DNA of 64,000 bases from Belliella kenyensis. Lineage in GTDB: Bacteria > Bacteroidota > Bacteroidia > Cytophagales > Cyclobacteriaceae. Shown piece after piece: positions 1 through 7,362 of the stretch. Each line of letters starts with the position of its first letter. Positions within the stretch are counted from its first letter, which is position 1. The notes beneath the pieces are model-generated. The model did not search any database. It was not told the DNA's origin and saw only the letters and a list, made by a program, of their open reading frames with translations. The position numbers and the translations under genes are program-made. The stretch spans positions 1 to 64,000 of the forward strand of contig NZ_JAKZGR010000016.1 of the NCBI RefSeq assembly GCF_022549675.1, written 5' to 3'.

Positions 1-564
1 ACGCTGTAAATCCATTTCACTGTGGCGCTCAGGTAGATTTAAAAACTCAAAAACATAACTATCCTTAAATGTGTTTATCAAGTCCTGATTATTATCTCTC
101 AACGCTGTCGAGAGTTTTGAGTTTCCAATCATTGTTCGCTCAAAAAGACTTGATGAGATTTGTCGGTCAAGTTCCCGAAAGCTGTAACCTTCTCGTTTAG
201 CTAATTTTAAGTAAAACTCTCTTTCTTCATTGTTTTTACATCTGGAGAAAATAGCTAGATTATGAGACCAACTAATTTCTCTCAACAGTGTTGAGAGTTT
301 TGGCAAGTCCTTGTAAGTCTCATAAAACTGCTTCATTCTCCAAATATTTTTATCGGAGAAACCTTTAATTTCTGGTTCGTGTGCCTGTATGAATTTTGCC
401 AACTCTGTCACAACTGAGTCACCCCATTCTGATTGTTCAATTTTCTTGCTGATATATTCTCCAATATTCCAATAGAGGTTTATCAGTTCAGCGTTTACGG
501 CTTTTATAGCATTAGTCCGAGATTGTTTAATTAGCTGAATTATGTCCGTAAAACGATTGTCCAT
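1..564 (-). CDS. DUF1016 N-terminal domain protein (YhcG/PDDEXK nuclease family), 3' end outside window
   Basis: An open frame of 188 codons runs from ATG at 564 to the window edge with no stop, so only the N-terminal half is present. The protein begins MDNRFTDIIQLIKQ and carries segments typical of the DUF1016 N-terminal domain: NLYWNIG-like (NAELINLYWNIGEYIS), FSDKNIWRMKQFYE, LREISWSHNLAI and REFYLKLA. In the family this domain precedes a C-terminal PDDEXK nuclease domain, which would lie beyond position 1. These proteins are often found in accessory and restriction-modification islands. Two near-palindromic 19-mers lie in the frame and encode KLST-LR peptides. Family assignment comes from remembered motif resemblance. 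The nuclease domain itself is not visible here. Confidence 0.85.
   Translation of the reverse strand, partial: MDNRFTDIIQLIKQSRTNAIKAVNAELINLYWNIGEYISKKIEQSEWGDSVVTELAKFIQAHEPEIKGFSDKNIWRMKQFYETYKDLPKLSTLLREISWSHNLAIFSRCKNNEEREFYLKLAKREGYSFRELDRQISSSLFERTMIGNSKLSTALRDNNQDLINTFKDSYVFEFLNLPERHSEMDLQR
96..114. repeat. Near-palindromic 19-mer inside the DUF1016 gene
   Basis: CTCTCAACGCTGTCGAGAG has arms that match at 7 of 8 bases. It is followed by TTTTG, as is the second copy at 279-297. On the coding strand it encodes part of a KLST-LR peptide. Confidence 0.6.
279..297. repeat. Near-palindromic 19-mer inside the DUF1016 gene, second copy
   Basis: CTCTCAACAGTGTTGAGAG has perfect 8-bp arms around a 3-nt centre. 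It is related to the copy at 96-114 and also encodes KLST-LR. Confidence 0.6.
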
Positions 565-580
565 TATTTATTTCTATATG

Positions 581-688
581 CTACAAATTTATGTTTTTCC
601 AGTCGTATTTCTCCTTTGGAACTGGTTTTTTGCCATTCTGACTAATGTAAACAAAATCCCTCAATTTGAGCTGATTTCCAATCCTCAT
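581..688 (-). CDS. Possible 35-residue ORF or gene remnant upstream of the DUF1016 gene
   Basis: An ATG-initiated frame of 36 codons (MRIGNQLKLRDFVYISQNGK and onward, ending in YDWKNINL) stops 16 bp before the DUF1016 start. Composition is protein-like, but no family is recognised. It may be a real small gene, the tail of a decayed gene, or chance. Confidence 0.25.
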   Translation of the reverse strand: MRIGNQLKLRDFVYISQNGKKPVPKEKYDWKNINL

Positions 689-1085
689 TAGTCAGACCGT
701 CCCGATCCTCGGGATGCTTTTATATTCTCTTAACTAAGCCCAACTTTCTTTCACAAAACCTTTCAAACCAAATCCCGCACCTTCTTGATCCATTTACAGG
801 ATTCAAGAAAACAAGGGTTGGATCCAAGACATGTCGAAAATTCAAATCCCCATATCTTGGGTAGGGGAAGTCATGCCCAAACCAAAGCAAAAACTCCCAA
901 AGTCATCGAAAAACAGAAACAACCACTTACTAAAACCCACCAACCAGCCTACTATTCCACCTTGCAAGCCCTTCACCCTACGGATGTACGCCACTAGCAC
1001 AAGTCAGTCACTTACCAAAAAATCTGATAGGTGAATGCATCAATCAGGGATTTTTCCCAAGGTTTTTTGGCTAGTGGGCTAAATG
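689..1085. other. Intergenic stretch, no convincing gene
   Basis: Both strands were read and no convincing gene was seen. The palindrome TCCCGATCCTCGGGA lies at 700-714. An 8-bp inverted match (CCACTAGC near 1070, GCTAGTGG near 990) lies just downstream of the desaturase stop and could be the end of a decayed attC-like site, but it is too short to rely on. The two overlapping plus-strand ORFs here look like chance. Confidence 0.4.
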
Positions 1086-2159
1086 TTAAAGGGCGTTTTT
1101 CTTGTCCGCATAGCTCATTCGTTTTAATAATTTCAAGTGTGATATAAGACCGCCCCAATAAGTTGTCTGATTTGGTTTTATATTGTTTTTGTTTAAAATA
1201 TCATACAGTATTCTGTTAAGTTTGGGGTAGTGAATATGATGAAAATGAGGAAACAAATGATGTGCAATGTGATTGTTGAAACCGCCAAGTATGAAGTTCG
1301 CTGTTTCGCTAAATGGATGCATATCATTTGAACTTTTAATTTGGTTCATCAGCCAAGATGTATTGATATAACCTTTATCGTCTGTCGTTGGATATTCAGT
1401 ATCTTCAACGTGATGTGTCATAAAGAAAGTGAAAAGTAAAAACAAAGACTGTGTTAAGTGCATTAATAAAAAACCAAGCAATACAATATACCAAACTTGA
1501 ACAGAGAACAGTAATGGTAAAGCAAGAATGAAAGTCAGATAAACAGTCTTTTGCGTCCAAAAGGAAAGATGATATTTTAATCCTTTTTTTTCTGAGTATT
1601 CGTCTTTTGAAAACAGAATTACATAGTCCTTAATAAAAACCCAAAAAAGCGAATAAGTAGTATAGGCAAACGGAGCATAAATGTATTGAAACTTGTGATA
1701 CCAAAAATGTTCACTATTTGGAATTACTCTTATCAGTTTTGTTATTTTCAAATCAGAGTCATAGTCTTCCACATTTGGTGCATAATGATGTGAGTTAATG
1801 TGTCTTTGTTTCCAAGCTTCTGCGTGCGCTCCAACGATTGTGTAAATGAAAATAAAGCAAATGTTGTTTAGCTTTTTATTTTTAAAAATCGTGTTATGAG
1901 AAAAGTCGTGTGAAAAATTGAAAGCAAATAATAACGACACAAAGCCATATAACACAAAGCTTAGTATGAAATATGTCGGTTTATCAACCAAATACAACAA
2001 TGAATAAGCTAAAGCCGAAAATGAAAAGTAAAAAATGAATTTAGCCCATATCTTCAACAAAAACATATTTTTGTCAATAATAAGTTGCTCATCAACTTGT
2101 CTGTAAATAGTTTTTAGCAATTCGCTATCTTGTGCGATATGAATATGTTTATCTCTCAA
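1086..2159 (-). CDS. Fatty acid desaturase family protein (second of a tandem pair)
   Basis: A 357-residue integral membrane di-iron protein of the acyl-lipid desaturase family. The three histidine boxes are visible: HDFSH at 84-88, HINSHH at 120-125 and HIAHH at 297-301 followed by LFPHFHHIHYP. Hydrophobic segments lie around 38-80, 100-112 and 205-248. The family introduces double bonds or hydroxyls into acyl chains using O2 and an electron donor; no cytochrome b5 domain is fused here. Its start overlaps the end of the upstream paralogue by 11 bp, so the two are probably translated together and act in the same modification. Substrate and regiochemistry cannot be read from the sequence. Confidence 0.88.
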   Translation of the reverse strand: MRDKHIHIAQDSELLKTIYRQVDEQLIIDKNMFLLKIWAKFIFYFSFSALAYSLLYLVDKPTYFILSFVLYGFVSLLFAFNFSHDFSHNTIFKNKKLNNICFIFIYTIVGAHAEAWKQRHINSHHYAPNVEDYDSDLKITKLIRVIPNSEHFWYHKFQYIYAPFAYTTYSLFWVFIKDYVILFSKDEYSEKKGLKYHLSFWTQKTVYLTFILALPLLFSVQVWYIVLLGFLLMHLTQSLFLLFTFFMTHHVEDTEYPTTDDKGYINTSWLMNQIKSSNDMHPFSETANFILGGFNNHIAHHLFPHFHHIHYPKLNRILYDILNKNNIKPNQTTYWGGLISHLKLLKRMSYADKKNAL

Positions 2160-3246
2160 AGGGAATTGGTTTAAAAGTTTGTTGTGTACCCATTCCTTTT
2201 AAAAATCTGAAATGAGATGCTAATGATTTTCCGTAGGGCATTTCCATATAATTCAGACCGTGTTTTTGTGCCAACTCTCTGAATATTGGAAGAATTTCTA
2301 AATAGTGAACGTGACAAATGTTGGGTAGCAAATGATGTAAAGCGTGAGCATTAAAACCACCCAATGTCCAATTAAAAAATTTACTGTCTGCATTATAGTC
2401 AACTGAAGTACACATTTGTAATTTTGGCCAACTCATATCTAATTTATTGTTTTGGTCTGGTATTGGATGCTCTACAAAATCTGATAAATGAGAAACTCCT
2501 AACACGCCAACAAATAGTATTGAAACCATAAAGTGATTTAACAGGAATGCCAACAAAACTGTTTGCCAACCAAAAGGCAAGAAGTAAATTGGAAGTAAAA
2601 TCATATATCCGATGTACATAATTTTATAAATAATCAATTTGACTACTTCATTTTTAGGTATTTCTATTTTGATGGTTCTACTTGAAAGATTAAACAGCAT
2701 TAAGGTTTCACGAAAGAAAAACCAGTTTAATGAATAGAGTAGATAAAGGAATGGTGCGTAAATAAACTGATAACGATGAAACCATTTTAATTCTTGACTT
2801 TCAGTCATTCGGAATAGTGGGTTATTTAAAACGTCTATGTCGCTTCCTTCAATGTTGGTATATAAATGATGTGATTCGTTATGATTCTTTCCCCAAACGT
2901 AGGCGTTGTTTCCTTGAAGATTAAAACTTAATGAGAAAAGTAATTTGTTCCAAAACTTACTTTTAACTGCAACTCCGTGTGCTGCATCGTGAGAAATATT
3001 GAATGCTGTCAGCAAAACAGAAATACCCATTAACAGATAAAAAGTATAAAAAGCTAATGTATTTGTGCTTGTAATCATAAGTCCATAAAACAAGATGTCA
3101 AGAATGAAATAAAGTATGATTTTAAAAATCATTGTCTTGTTGCCTGTCTTACGAATTCCTTTTTCAGAAAAGTACTGTTCGATTCTTTCGTTCAGTTCTT
3201 TGTAGAAGTCAGAACCTTCGTCCTTTGAGAATTTTAATTTATTCAT
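2149..3246 (-). CDS. Fatty acid desaturase family protein (first of a tandem pair)
   Basis: A 365-residue paralogue of the downstream gene with boxes HDAAH at 86-90, HNESHH at 122-127 and HALHH at 301-305. Membrane segments flank the boxes in the usual arrangement. Its start lies about 50 bp from the 3' end of a degenerate group II intron, so any promoter further upstream is now separated from the gene by the intron. The leader contains AAAAGAC (3278-3284), also found before the gene at 6263. Together with the attC-like arms this suggests that the desaturase pair entered as a gene cassette (inference). Confidence 0.88.
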   Translation of the reverse strand: MNKLKFSKDEGSDFYKELNERIEQYFSEKGIRKTGNKTMIFKIILYFILDILFYGLMITSTNTLAFYTFYLLMGISVLLTAFNISHDAAHGVAVKSKFWNKLLFSLSFNLQGNNAYVWGKNHNESHHLYTNIEGSDIDVLNNPLFRMTESQELKWFHRYQFIYAPFLYLLYSLNWFFFRETLMLFNLSSRTIKIEIPKNEVVKLIIYKIMYIGYMILLPIYFLPFGWQTVLLAFLLNHFMVSILFVGVLGVSHLSDFVEHPIPDQNNKLDMSWPKLQMCTSVDYNADSKFFNWTLGGFNAHALHHLLPNICHVHYLEILPIFRELAQKHGLNYMEMPYGKSLASHFRFLKGMGTQQTFKPIPFER

Positions 3247-3327
3247 TTTGTCAATGTTTGTCTTTGTCGGTGGGGTCGTCTTTTAAAATGCCCTATAATC
3301 GGGTCAGACGAGGGAATTTCACCCCTA

Positions 3328-3378
3328 CCTTCCCGCAGAACCGTGCGTGAGACTCTCATCCGCTGCGGCGGACTCTTC
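3328..3378 (-). ncRNA. Group II intron domain V-like hairpin, apparently disrupted
   Basis: On the minus strand the 3' half TCTCACGCACGGTTCTG is a typical domain V strand. The 5' half should read AGAGCCG followed by GATGAG. Instead it contains the 14-mer palindrome (3359-3372), which breaks the AGC catalytic triad region. The reading as a damaged domain V is an inference from pattern memory. Confidence 0.5.
3359..3372. repeat. GC-rich 14-bp palindrome (variant copy)
   Basis: TCCGCTGCGGCGGA differs by one base from the perfect palindrome found at 4173-4186 and 4511-4524. It sits within the domain V region of the intron. Confidence 0.65.
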
Positions 3379-3409
3379 ATGTTTGTAAATCGCTTCGGTT
3401 CTAATGTAC

Positions 3410-4171
3410 CTAAGATTGAACCAAATTCCAATGTTCAAACAGGTTGGGGGTAGACTTATATTGTTGCTTTAGCCATCTGACTGCCGCCCATTTGTATAGT
3501 CCTTTCTCCCATTTCACCCACTTGAGTAAACGATGGTTGAGTTGGTTCCATACTTCACGTATGGATTCTCCCCTAAGCTTGTGATAGTAATTGAGCAGTC
3601 CCTTGATGACAGGATTCAAACGATTGGCCACTTCCTTTATGGGTTTGCGCCACTTGTGGATTCGCATTTCCCTGAACTTGCCAAGTATTGCAGTTCTGGA
3701 CTTGATACTCACAAATGTCCTAGGTAGCAACATCCCCTTTCCTTTGATATCAAGGTCTACTACAAAGTCATGCCCAAAACAGTTTCGCTCTGATTGGTTC
3801 ACTGCTTGGTGAGCATTACGATTCGGTCTATAGCCAAATGAACTCTCATGGAACAGTGGCTCGAGTTTTCTCTCCAAATGCGCTCTTACTACTTGCTGGG
3901 CAATACGGACGAGAAGTGTGGGTATGCCTAACTTGCGGACACCTCCATCCTTCTTGGGTATCTTAACTTGCTTGACTGGCACAGGAAAATAGCTCCCTGA
4001 GGTCAGTCGGTTCCATAGTTTATACAGGTTTGAGGATAGATTGCTGTCTAAGTCCTCCCAGTCCATACGGTCTATGCCTGCACTTCCCATGTTGGATTTC
4101 ACTTTCTTGTACGCCTGCCACACCATCAGCTTGGTAATTGGTTGCGATTTTGTTTCATAATAATCTGTCAT
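3410..4171 (-). pseudogene. Group II intron reverse transcriptase/maturase with internal deletion
   Basis: A 253-residue frame. Residues 1-144 match the N-terminal half of intron-encoded proteins (GSAGIDRMDW, KIPKKDGGVRKLGIPTL, FGYRPNRNAHQA, VVDLDIKG). Residues 145-253 match the C-terminal part (LNPVIKGLLNYY, the maturase X domain). The intervening palm segment, normally about 170-190 residues with FFDNI, GTPQGG and the YADD catalytic motif, is missing, with the frame preserved at DIKG/KGML. Full-length relatives are about 420-450 residues. Reverse transcriptase activity must be lost. The start ATG is directly preceded by the 14-bp palindrome at 4173-4186. Confidence 0.85.
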
Positions 4172-4172
4172 C

Positions 4173-4186
4173 TCCGCCGCGGCGGA
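4173..4186. repeat. GC-rich 14-bp perfect palindrome
   Basis: TCCGCCGCGGCGGA occupies the ribosome-binding region of the intron-encoded ORF. It is identical to 4511-4524. Confidence 0.7.
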
Positions 4187-4510
4187 TTGTAAACTAGTTT
4201 GAAACTAAACATGTCCAGCCCTTGGCTCCACTCCCGTTACAGGTGTTTTATCGCTACTACGACTGGATCTGCCCCCCATGCCTCACCCAACCACGGGTGC
4301 AGGTTTCCTCTCTCGATTTGACCTGACGATATGGAGTTCACTTGTTCCTTGAAATGGCCTGTACTGCGTTCCTGCCAGCTTAACCCCGGATGCGATGTGG
4401 CCAGTATATCCGATCATCCGCCACACTTTGTCATAGTTATCCCAAGCTATCGGGATAACCACCTATTTTTCACATCGTAATTTGCTTTATCGAGGCTTCG
4501 TCACTGGTTC

Positions 4511-4524
4511 TCCGCCGCGGCGGA
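4511..4524. repeat. GC-rich 14-bp perfect palindrome
   Basis: TCCGCCGCGGCGGA lies in the non-coding 5' part of the group II intron. It is identical to 4173-4186. Confidence 0.7.
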
Positions 4525-4633
4525 TCAGCTCCTTCAGTACTCACCTACAGGGATCAAAGCCCCCGTTTTTCCTTACCGCTCACTACATATTGGTTTCCCA
4601 GATATGCAGCGTAAGGTAGTTTGATAGCTGCTT

Positions 4634-4649
4634 TCCCGAAGCTTCGGGA
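4634..4649. repeat. 16-bp palindrome of the TCCCGA...TCGGGA type
   Basis: TCCCGAAGCTTCGGGA is a perfect palindrome in the 5' part of the intron. Related forms occur at 700-714 and, less perfectly, at about 4438-4457. Confidence 0.6.
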
Positions 4650-4738
4650 CCATCGGAGGGCCTCTCTATTAGTTACCTAATAGTCCTCCATCCATTTCAA
4701 AGCATTCGACCTGCTTTTAAGGTCGATTCAAGTCACAC

Positions 4739-4866
4739 ACGGTTTGGCGCTTGGCGCAGTAGCGGATTTCGGAGCACAAAACTGTCAATACACCACAAAA
4801 ATTGATGCGAGGTAGAATGTTCAATGAACCACTTCACCCGCCATTGAGCCAAACGCCTGTTACCAC
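4739..4866 (-). other. attC-like cassette recombination site, split by the intron
   Basis: Reading the minus strand, the site opens GGTAACAGGCGTTTGGC (4848-4864) 12 bp after the stop of the DUF1828-like gene and closes GCCAAGCGCCAAACCGT (4739-4755). The 20-bp arms pair at 16 positions (for example GGCGTTTGGC with GCCAAGCGCC). About 90 bp of unpaired centre lies between them, and TAAC/GTTA cores sit at both ends once the intron is removed. This size and layout resemble integron attC sites. No integrase gene is in the window. The call is structural and would need folding and comparison to confirm. Confidence 0.55.
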
Positions 4867-4878
4867 AAGTTGTTCTTC

Positions 4879-5691
4879 TCATATTAGTTCAAGTAGTCTT
4901 TCTTTTTCTGTCCATTTTACAGGCTCTCTAGTTGTCTTTTCTCTTAGTAATTCAAAGATAAAGGCTGATTTATCTGGCAGATAACCATCTGACGTATCAT
5001 TTACTATTGTTAATCGTTCTTTGATTAAGTCGGTGTATTTTGATTTAACGGCAATTTCAAAATTAACGATAGACTTTCTCAAGTCATTTTCAAAGTATGT
5101 CTGTGTCGAGCCGGTAACATAAGTCAATAAGTAAAGCTTTGAACTTTTGTTAATTATAGCATTAAACTTAATGCTTTGAAAGTCGTCAAGTGCAGAACGT
5201 AATTTTACTTTGTCGGTGTAGTTCGCTTTCAAATAATCGTTTGCATCTCTTCTAAACGTTTCTCTTTCTTTTTCTTCCTTCTCGTCTTTATACTGAATAC
5301 AGAAAGCATTCACAACGCCTACAATAAAGTTAGCAAGGTCAAAAACTGCACTCGGTATTTGTTCAATATTGTCGCAAGTCTTGTAGTAAAAGTTTACGCC
5401 TTCTTTGTCTACTGTTGATTTTACATTAAATGAAGATTGAAATGAATTTGTAACTCTGTTAATTATAAATTCGGAATCATAATACAAAGGAGTGTCATAA
5501 TAGTTTTGGTCTATCCAACCGCTGTCTGTGACAACAATTTTGTTTTTTGTAAATGTTATAAAAACTGAAACGAATTTGCTGTTTATTGTTGAATATGCGG
5601 TAATAACTTCAAGAGCATTATTTCTAACCTTAAAATTTGTCAGGTTGCAAAATGATGATTTTATTCTGTCTATGATTTCTTGGTTATTCAT
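4879..5691 (-). CDS. DUF1828/DUF1829-like protein of a two-gene cassette
   Basis: 270 residues, no signal peptide or membrane segment. The N-terminal part (FVSVFITFTKNKIVVTDSGW, then a YYDSEFI segment) resembles DUF1828, and the C-terminal part (FNAIINKSSKLYLLTYVTGS) resembles DUF1829. The assignment is from memory and moderate. Function is unknown; such proteins are frequent cargo of accessory cassettes. Its start lies 2 bp after the upstream stop, so it is translationally coupled to the 189-residue partner. The attC-like site follows 12 bp after its stop. A toxin-antitoxin or defence role is a guess from context only. Confidence 0.6.
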   Translation of the reverse strand: MNNQEIIDRIKSSFCNLTNFKVRNNALEVITAYSTINSKFVSVFITFTKNKIVVTDSGWIDQNYYDTPLYYDSEFIINRVTNSFQSSFNVKSTVDKEGVNFYYKTCDNIEQIPSAVFDLANFIVGVVNAFCIQYKDEKEEKERETFRRDANDYLKANYTDKVKLRSALDDFQSIKFNAIINKSSKLYLLTYVTGSTQTYFENDLRKSIVNFEIAVKSKYTDLIKERLTIVNDTSDGYLPDKSAFIFELLREKTTREPVKWTEKERLLELI

Positions 5692-5693
5692 TG

Positions 5694-6263
5694 CTATTCA
5701 AAAGAAATGTTGTCAAAGTTAATATTTTGAACGGCAGTAAACGCAAATTCTGGTGCTTTATCAATGATACTAGGAAAGTCGCCTGTTGAAAGCTTTGTAT
5801 TACTTTCCATACAGAAAAGAGAAACTCCAAAGTTCACATCTTCAGCAATTATTTGAGCTTCTTTTTCGTTTTTTAAAGTCTCATTTTTATATGCTATAGG
5901 TTTACCATCTTCTTTGTAAGAGTTAAAATGTGGTGTCGTTACTGATTGTTCTTCTAATGGTATTTCAGGAAAATCATTTCTATGTGCTGGTCCATCTGAG
6001 TCGAATCGAAAAAATGGTTCTCCTGTCAGCGATGGACAACGTAATTTGACGCCATATTTTGAATCTCTTTTGCTTCTTTCAACGGTAAAGGAAATTTCTT
6101 CATTTATTGTTTCGTGTTGAACTGAGCTTTGTCCAGTCAGCCACTTAGCGTTACTTTTCTTTGGTTCTAAGTGAATTGTCTTTGATAAAACAATTTTGTC
6201 GACCGTGATTAGTTCTCTAAAAAAGTCGAATTGGTCTCGTATGTCCTTGTTTGTTCTGTTCAT
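5694..6263 (-). CDS. Hypothetical protein, first gene of the two-gene cassette
   Basis: 189 residues, soluble and charged, with a notable FRFDSDGPAHRND stretch (about residues 86-98) and a C-terminal AFTAVQNINFDNI. No family is recognised with confidence. The ATG is preceded by GTTACCACC and AAAAGAC (6268-6274), the same leader motif as before the desaturase pair. This fits the start of an integron-like cassette. It is coupled to the gene downstream. Confidence 0.6.
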   Translation of the reverse strand: MNRTNKDIRDQFDFFRELITVDKIVLSKTIHLEPKKSNAKWLTGQSSVQHETINEEISFTVERSKRDSKYGVKLRCPSLTGEPFFRFDSDGPAHRNDFPEIPLEEQSVTTPHFNSYKEDGKPIAYKNETLKNEKEAQIIAEDVNFGVSLFCMESNTKLSTGDFPSIIDKAPEFAFTAVQNINFDNISFE

Positions 6264-6554
6264 CGTTGTCTTTTACAATTGGTGGTAACAAATCTCTTCA
6301 CGCCATAGTGGCGAATAGCATTCCAAATCGGCGTGATAGACGCCATTATGGCGCTTATTCCTACAATATCTCCAAACATAACCATTCCTAACTTATCATA
6401 AAATACCAACTACAGGGTATTTTTCAAGGTAAAAACAAAAGAAAACCATAATCAAGCTATACAAAAGGGAGTAAATCCGACTAAACCCTACACTATTGCG
6501 GATAGAGATTTGGAGTTTGTATATACATACTGCCAGTTTTAATAGGTTTTTTAT
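6264..6554. other. Intergenic stretch with two 13-bp palindromes
   Basis: CGCCATAGTGGCG (6301-6313) and CGCCATTATGGCG (6341-6353) are both palindromic around the centre. The spacer contains a third CGCC/GGCG half. They could form a cruciform or a divergent attC-like fold upstream of the two-gene cassette. The rest is A+T-rich with no gene. Confidence 0.5.
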
Positions 6555-6932
6555 CTACAGATTTATTTTTGTCAACCGATAGCAAAAAATATAATAGAAG
6601 GGGCTTTTACCATGAATTTGAGCATCTTCTCTTGATATTAATTTTTCATTAGTCGAACAAAATCTCAAAGCCTTCATTCCATTGAAATCAAACTCCCAAA
6701 AAGCACCATAGAGAGCAAAAGGAATAGATCTATTCAATTCTAGATAATTAGAAATTTCAAATTCTTTCAAGCCAAATGACCTTATACAATCTTGATGAAT
6801 CGTGACTTGATTTTGTGCCTTGTTGATATCACTACCAAAAACAAAACTAAATTCACTTGAGTTAGATTTTTCCCTTTTTATCTCCAAAATAAAATTATTT
6901 ATTATGGATATACAGAACTTTGCCAATAACAT
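6555..6932 (-). pseudogene. Hypothetical ORF, probably 5'-truncated by a dispersed repeat
   Basis: 125 codons. The ATG and first residues (MLLAKFCISI) come from the 150-bp repeat at 6904-7053, while the rest (IINNFILEIKREKS and onward, ending YRLTKINL) is unique. The other copy of the repeat at 43031-43180 encodes the same MLLAKF start, so the original N-terminus was probably lost when the repeat inserted. No family is recognised and no membrane segments are seen. It could also be a functional small gene using the repeat-borne start. Confidence 0.45.
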
Positions 6933-7053
6933 TACAAAATTCCGATTTATCTAACTTCCGATATAAATTGATATTGGTTACTTATGGATATTGACCATTA
7001 ACAACCTGTTAAGCCAATGAATTGAAGTTACTGGTAAAAAAGCGTATAATCAG
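6904..7053. repeat. 150-bp dispersed repeat, copy 1
   Basis: It aligns without gaps to 43031-43180, with 6 mismatches in 150 bases (about 96% identity). It begins ATGGATATAC and ends GCGTATAATCAG. No target duplication is evident around this copy, which suggests that it is older or that its flanks are rearranged. Confidence 0.9.
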
Positions 7054-7362
7054 GCTTTTTATAAACTTCCTCTTCAAACTATCAAGTTGATGGTAAGTTC
7101 GCCCAGAAAAAATAGTTTTCTGCTCAATAAGACAATCAAAATGATTAAGCTCGATTTCATAACGATAAATTTAACTGTTAATAATTATTTTCAGCAAAAC
7201 TAGGCTCTGGATTCCACCAAATTGGTATTGCTAAGGGTGGAAAAAAGTAGGAATAAGGGAGGAATCTTAATGGGTAGGGGTGAAAAAGATGCTTTTTTAC
7301 CCCTTAGGCAATGAATTTGAAAAATTAGGATTAATATTTTAGCTTTTTTCTAAGAACACCTT
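7054..7362. other. Intergenic stretch with one hairpin
   Basis: No gene seen. A hairpin at 7277-7303 (GGGGTGAAAAAG / CTTTTTTACCCC, 11 of 12 paired, 3-nt loop) lies 60 bp downstream of the queG stop. It could serve as a transcription terminator for queG. Confidence 0.4.

Larger units (their letters stand above)
3298..4738 (-). mobile_element. Degenerate group II intron inserted in an attC-like site
   Basis: The element reads on the minus strand. It begins GTGTGACTTGAATC at 4738, holds an intron-encoded reverse transcriptase/maturase remnant, and ends with a domain-V-like segment and CTGACCCGAT at 3298. Joining the flanks gives CCGT plus TATAGGGC, i.e. a continuous CCGTTATAGGGC core, which is what an attC end should look like. 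Group IIC introns are known to target attC sites; class assignment here is inference. Boundaries may be off by 1-3 bases. The RT has lost its catalytic core, and the non-coding part carries several GC-rich palindromes, so the intron is presumably immobile on its own. Confidence 0.75.

Noticed and set aside
785-1034. Two overlapping plus-strand ORFs of about 70 codons
   Set aside because: They have repeat-like composition (KPTNQPT, TKTHQP), no recognisable motif and mutual overlap in different frames, so they are not treated as genes.
3243-3431. 62-codon minus-strand ORF across the intron 3' end
   Set aside because: It translates intron domain V/VI and flanking sequence and has no protein features.
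6290-6360. Second attC site upstream of the two-gene cassette
   Set aside because: The palindromes CGCCATAGTGGCG and CGCCATTATGGCG are each self-complementary and do not form the long-armed structure seen at 4739-4866. Kept only as palindromes.
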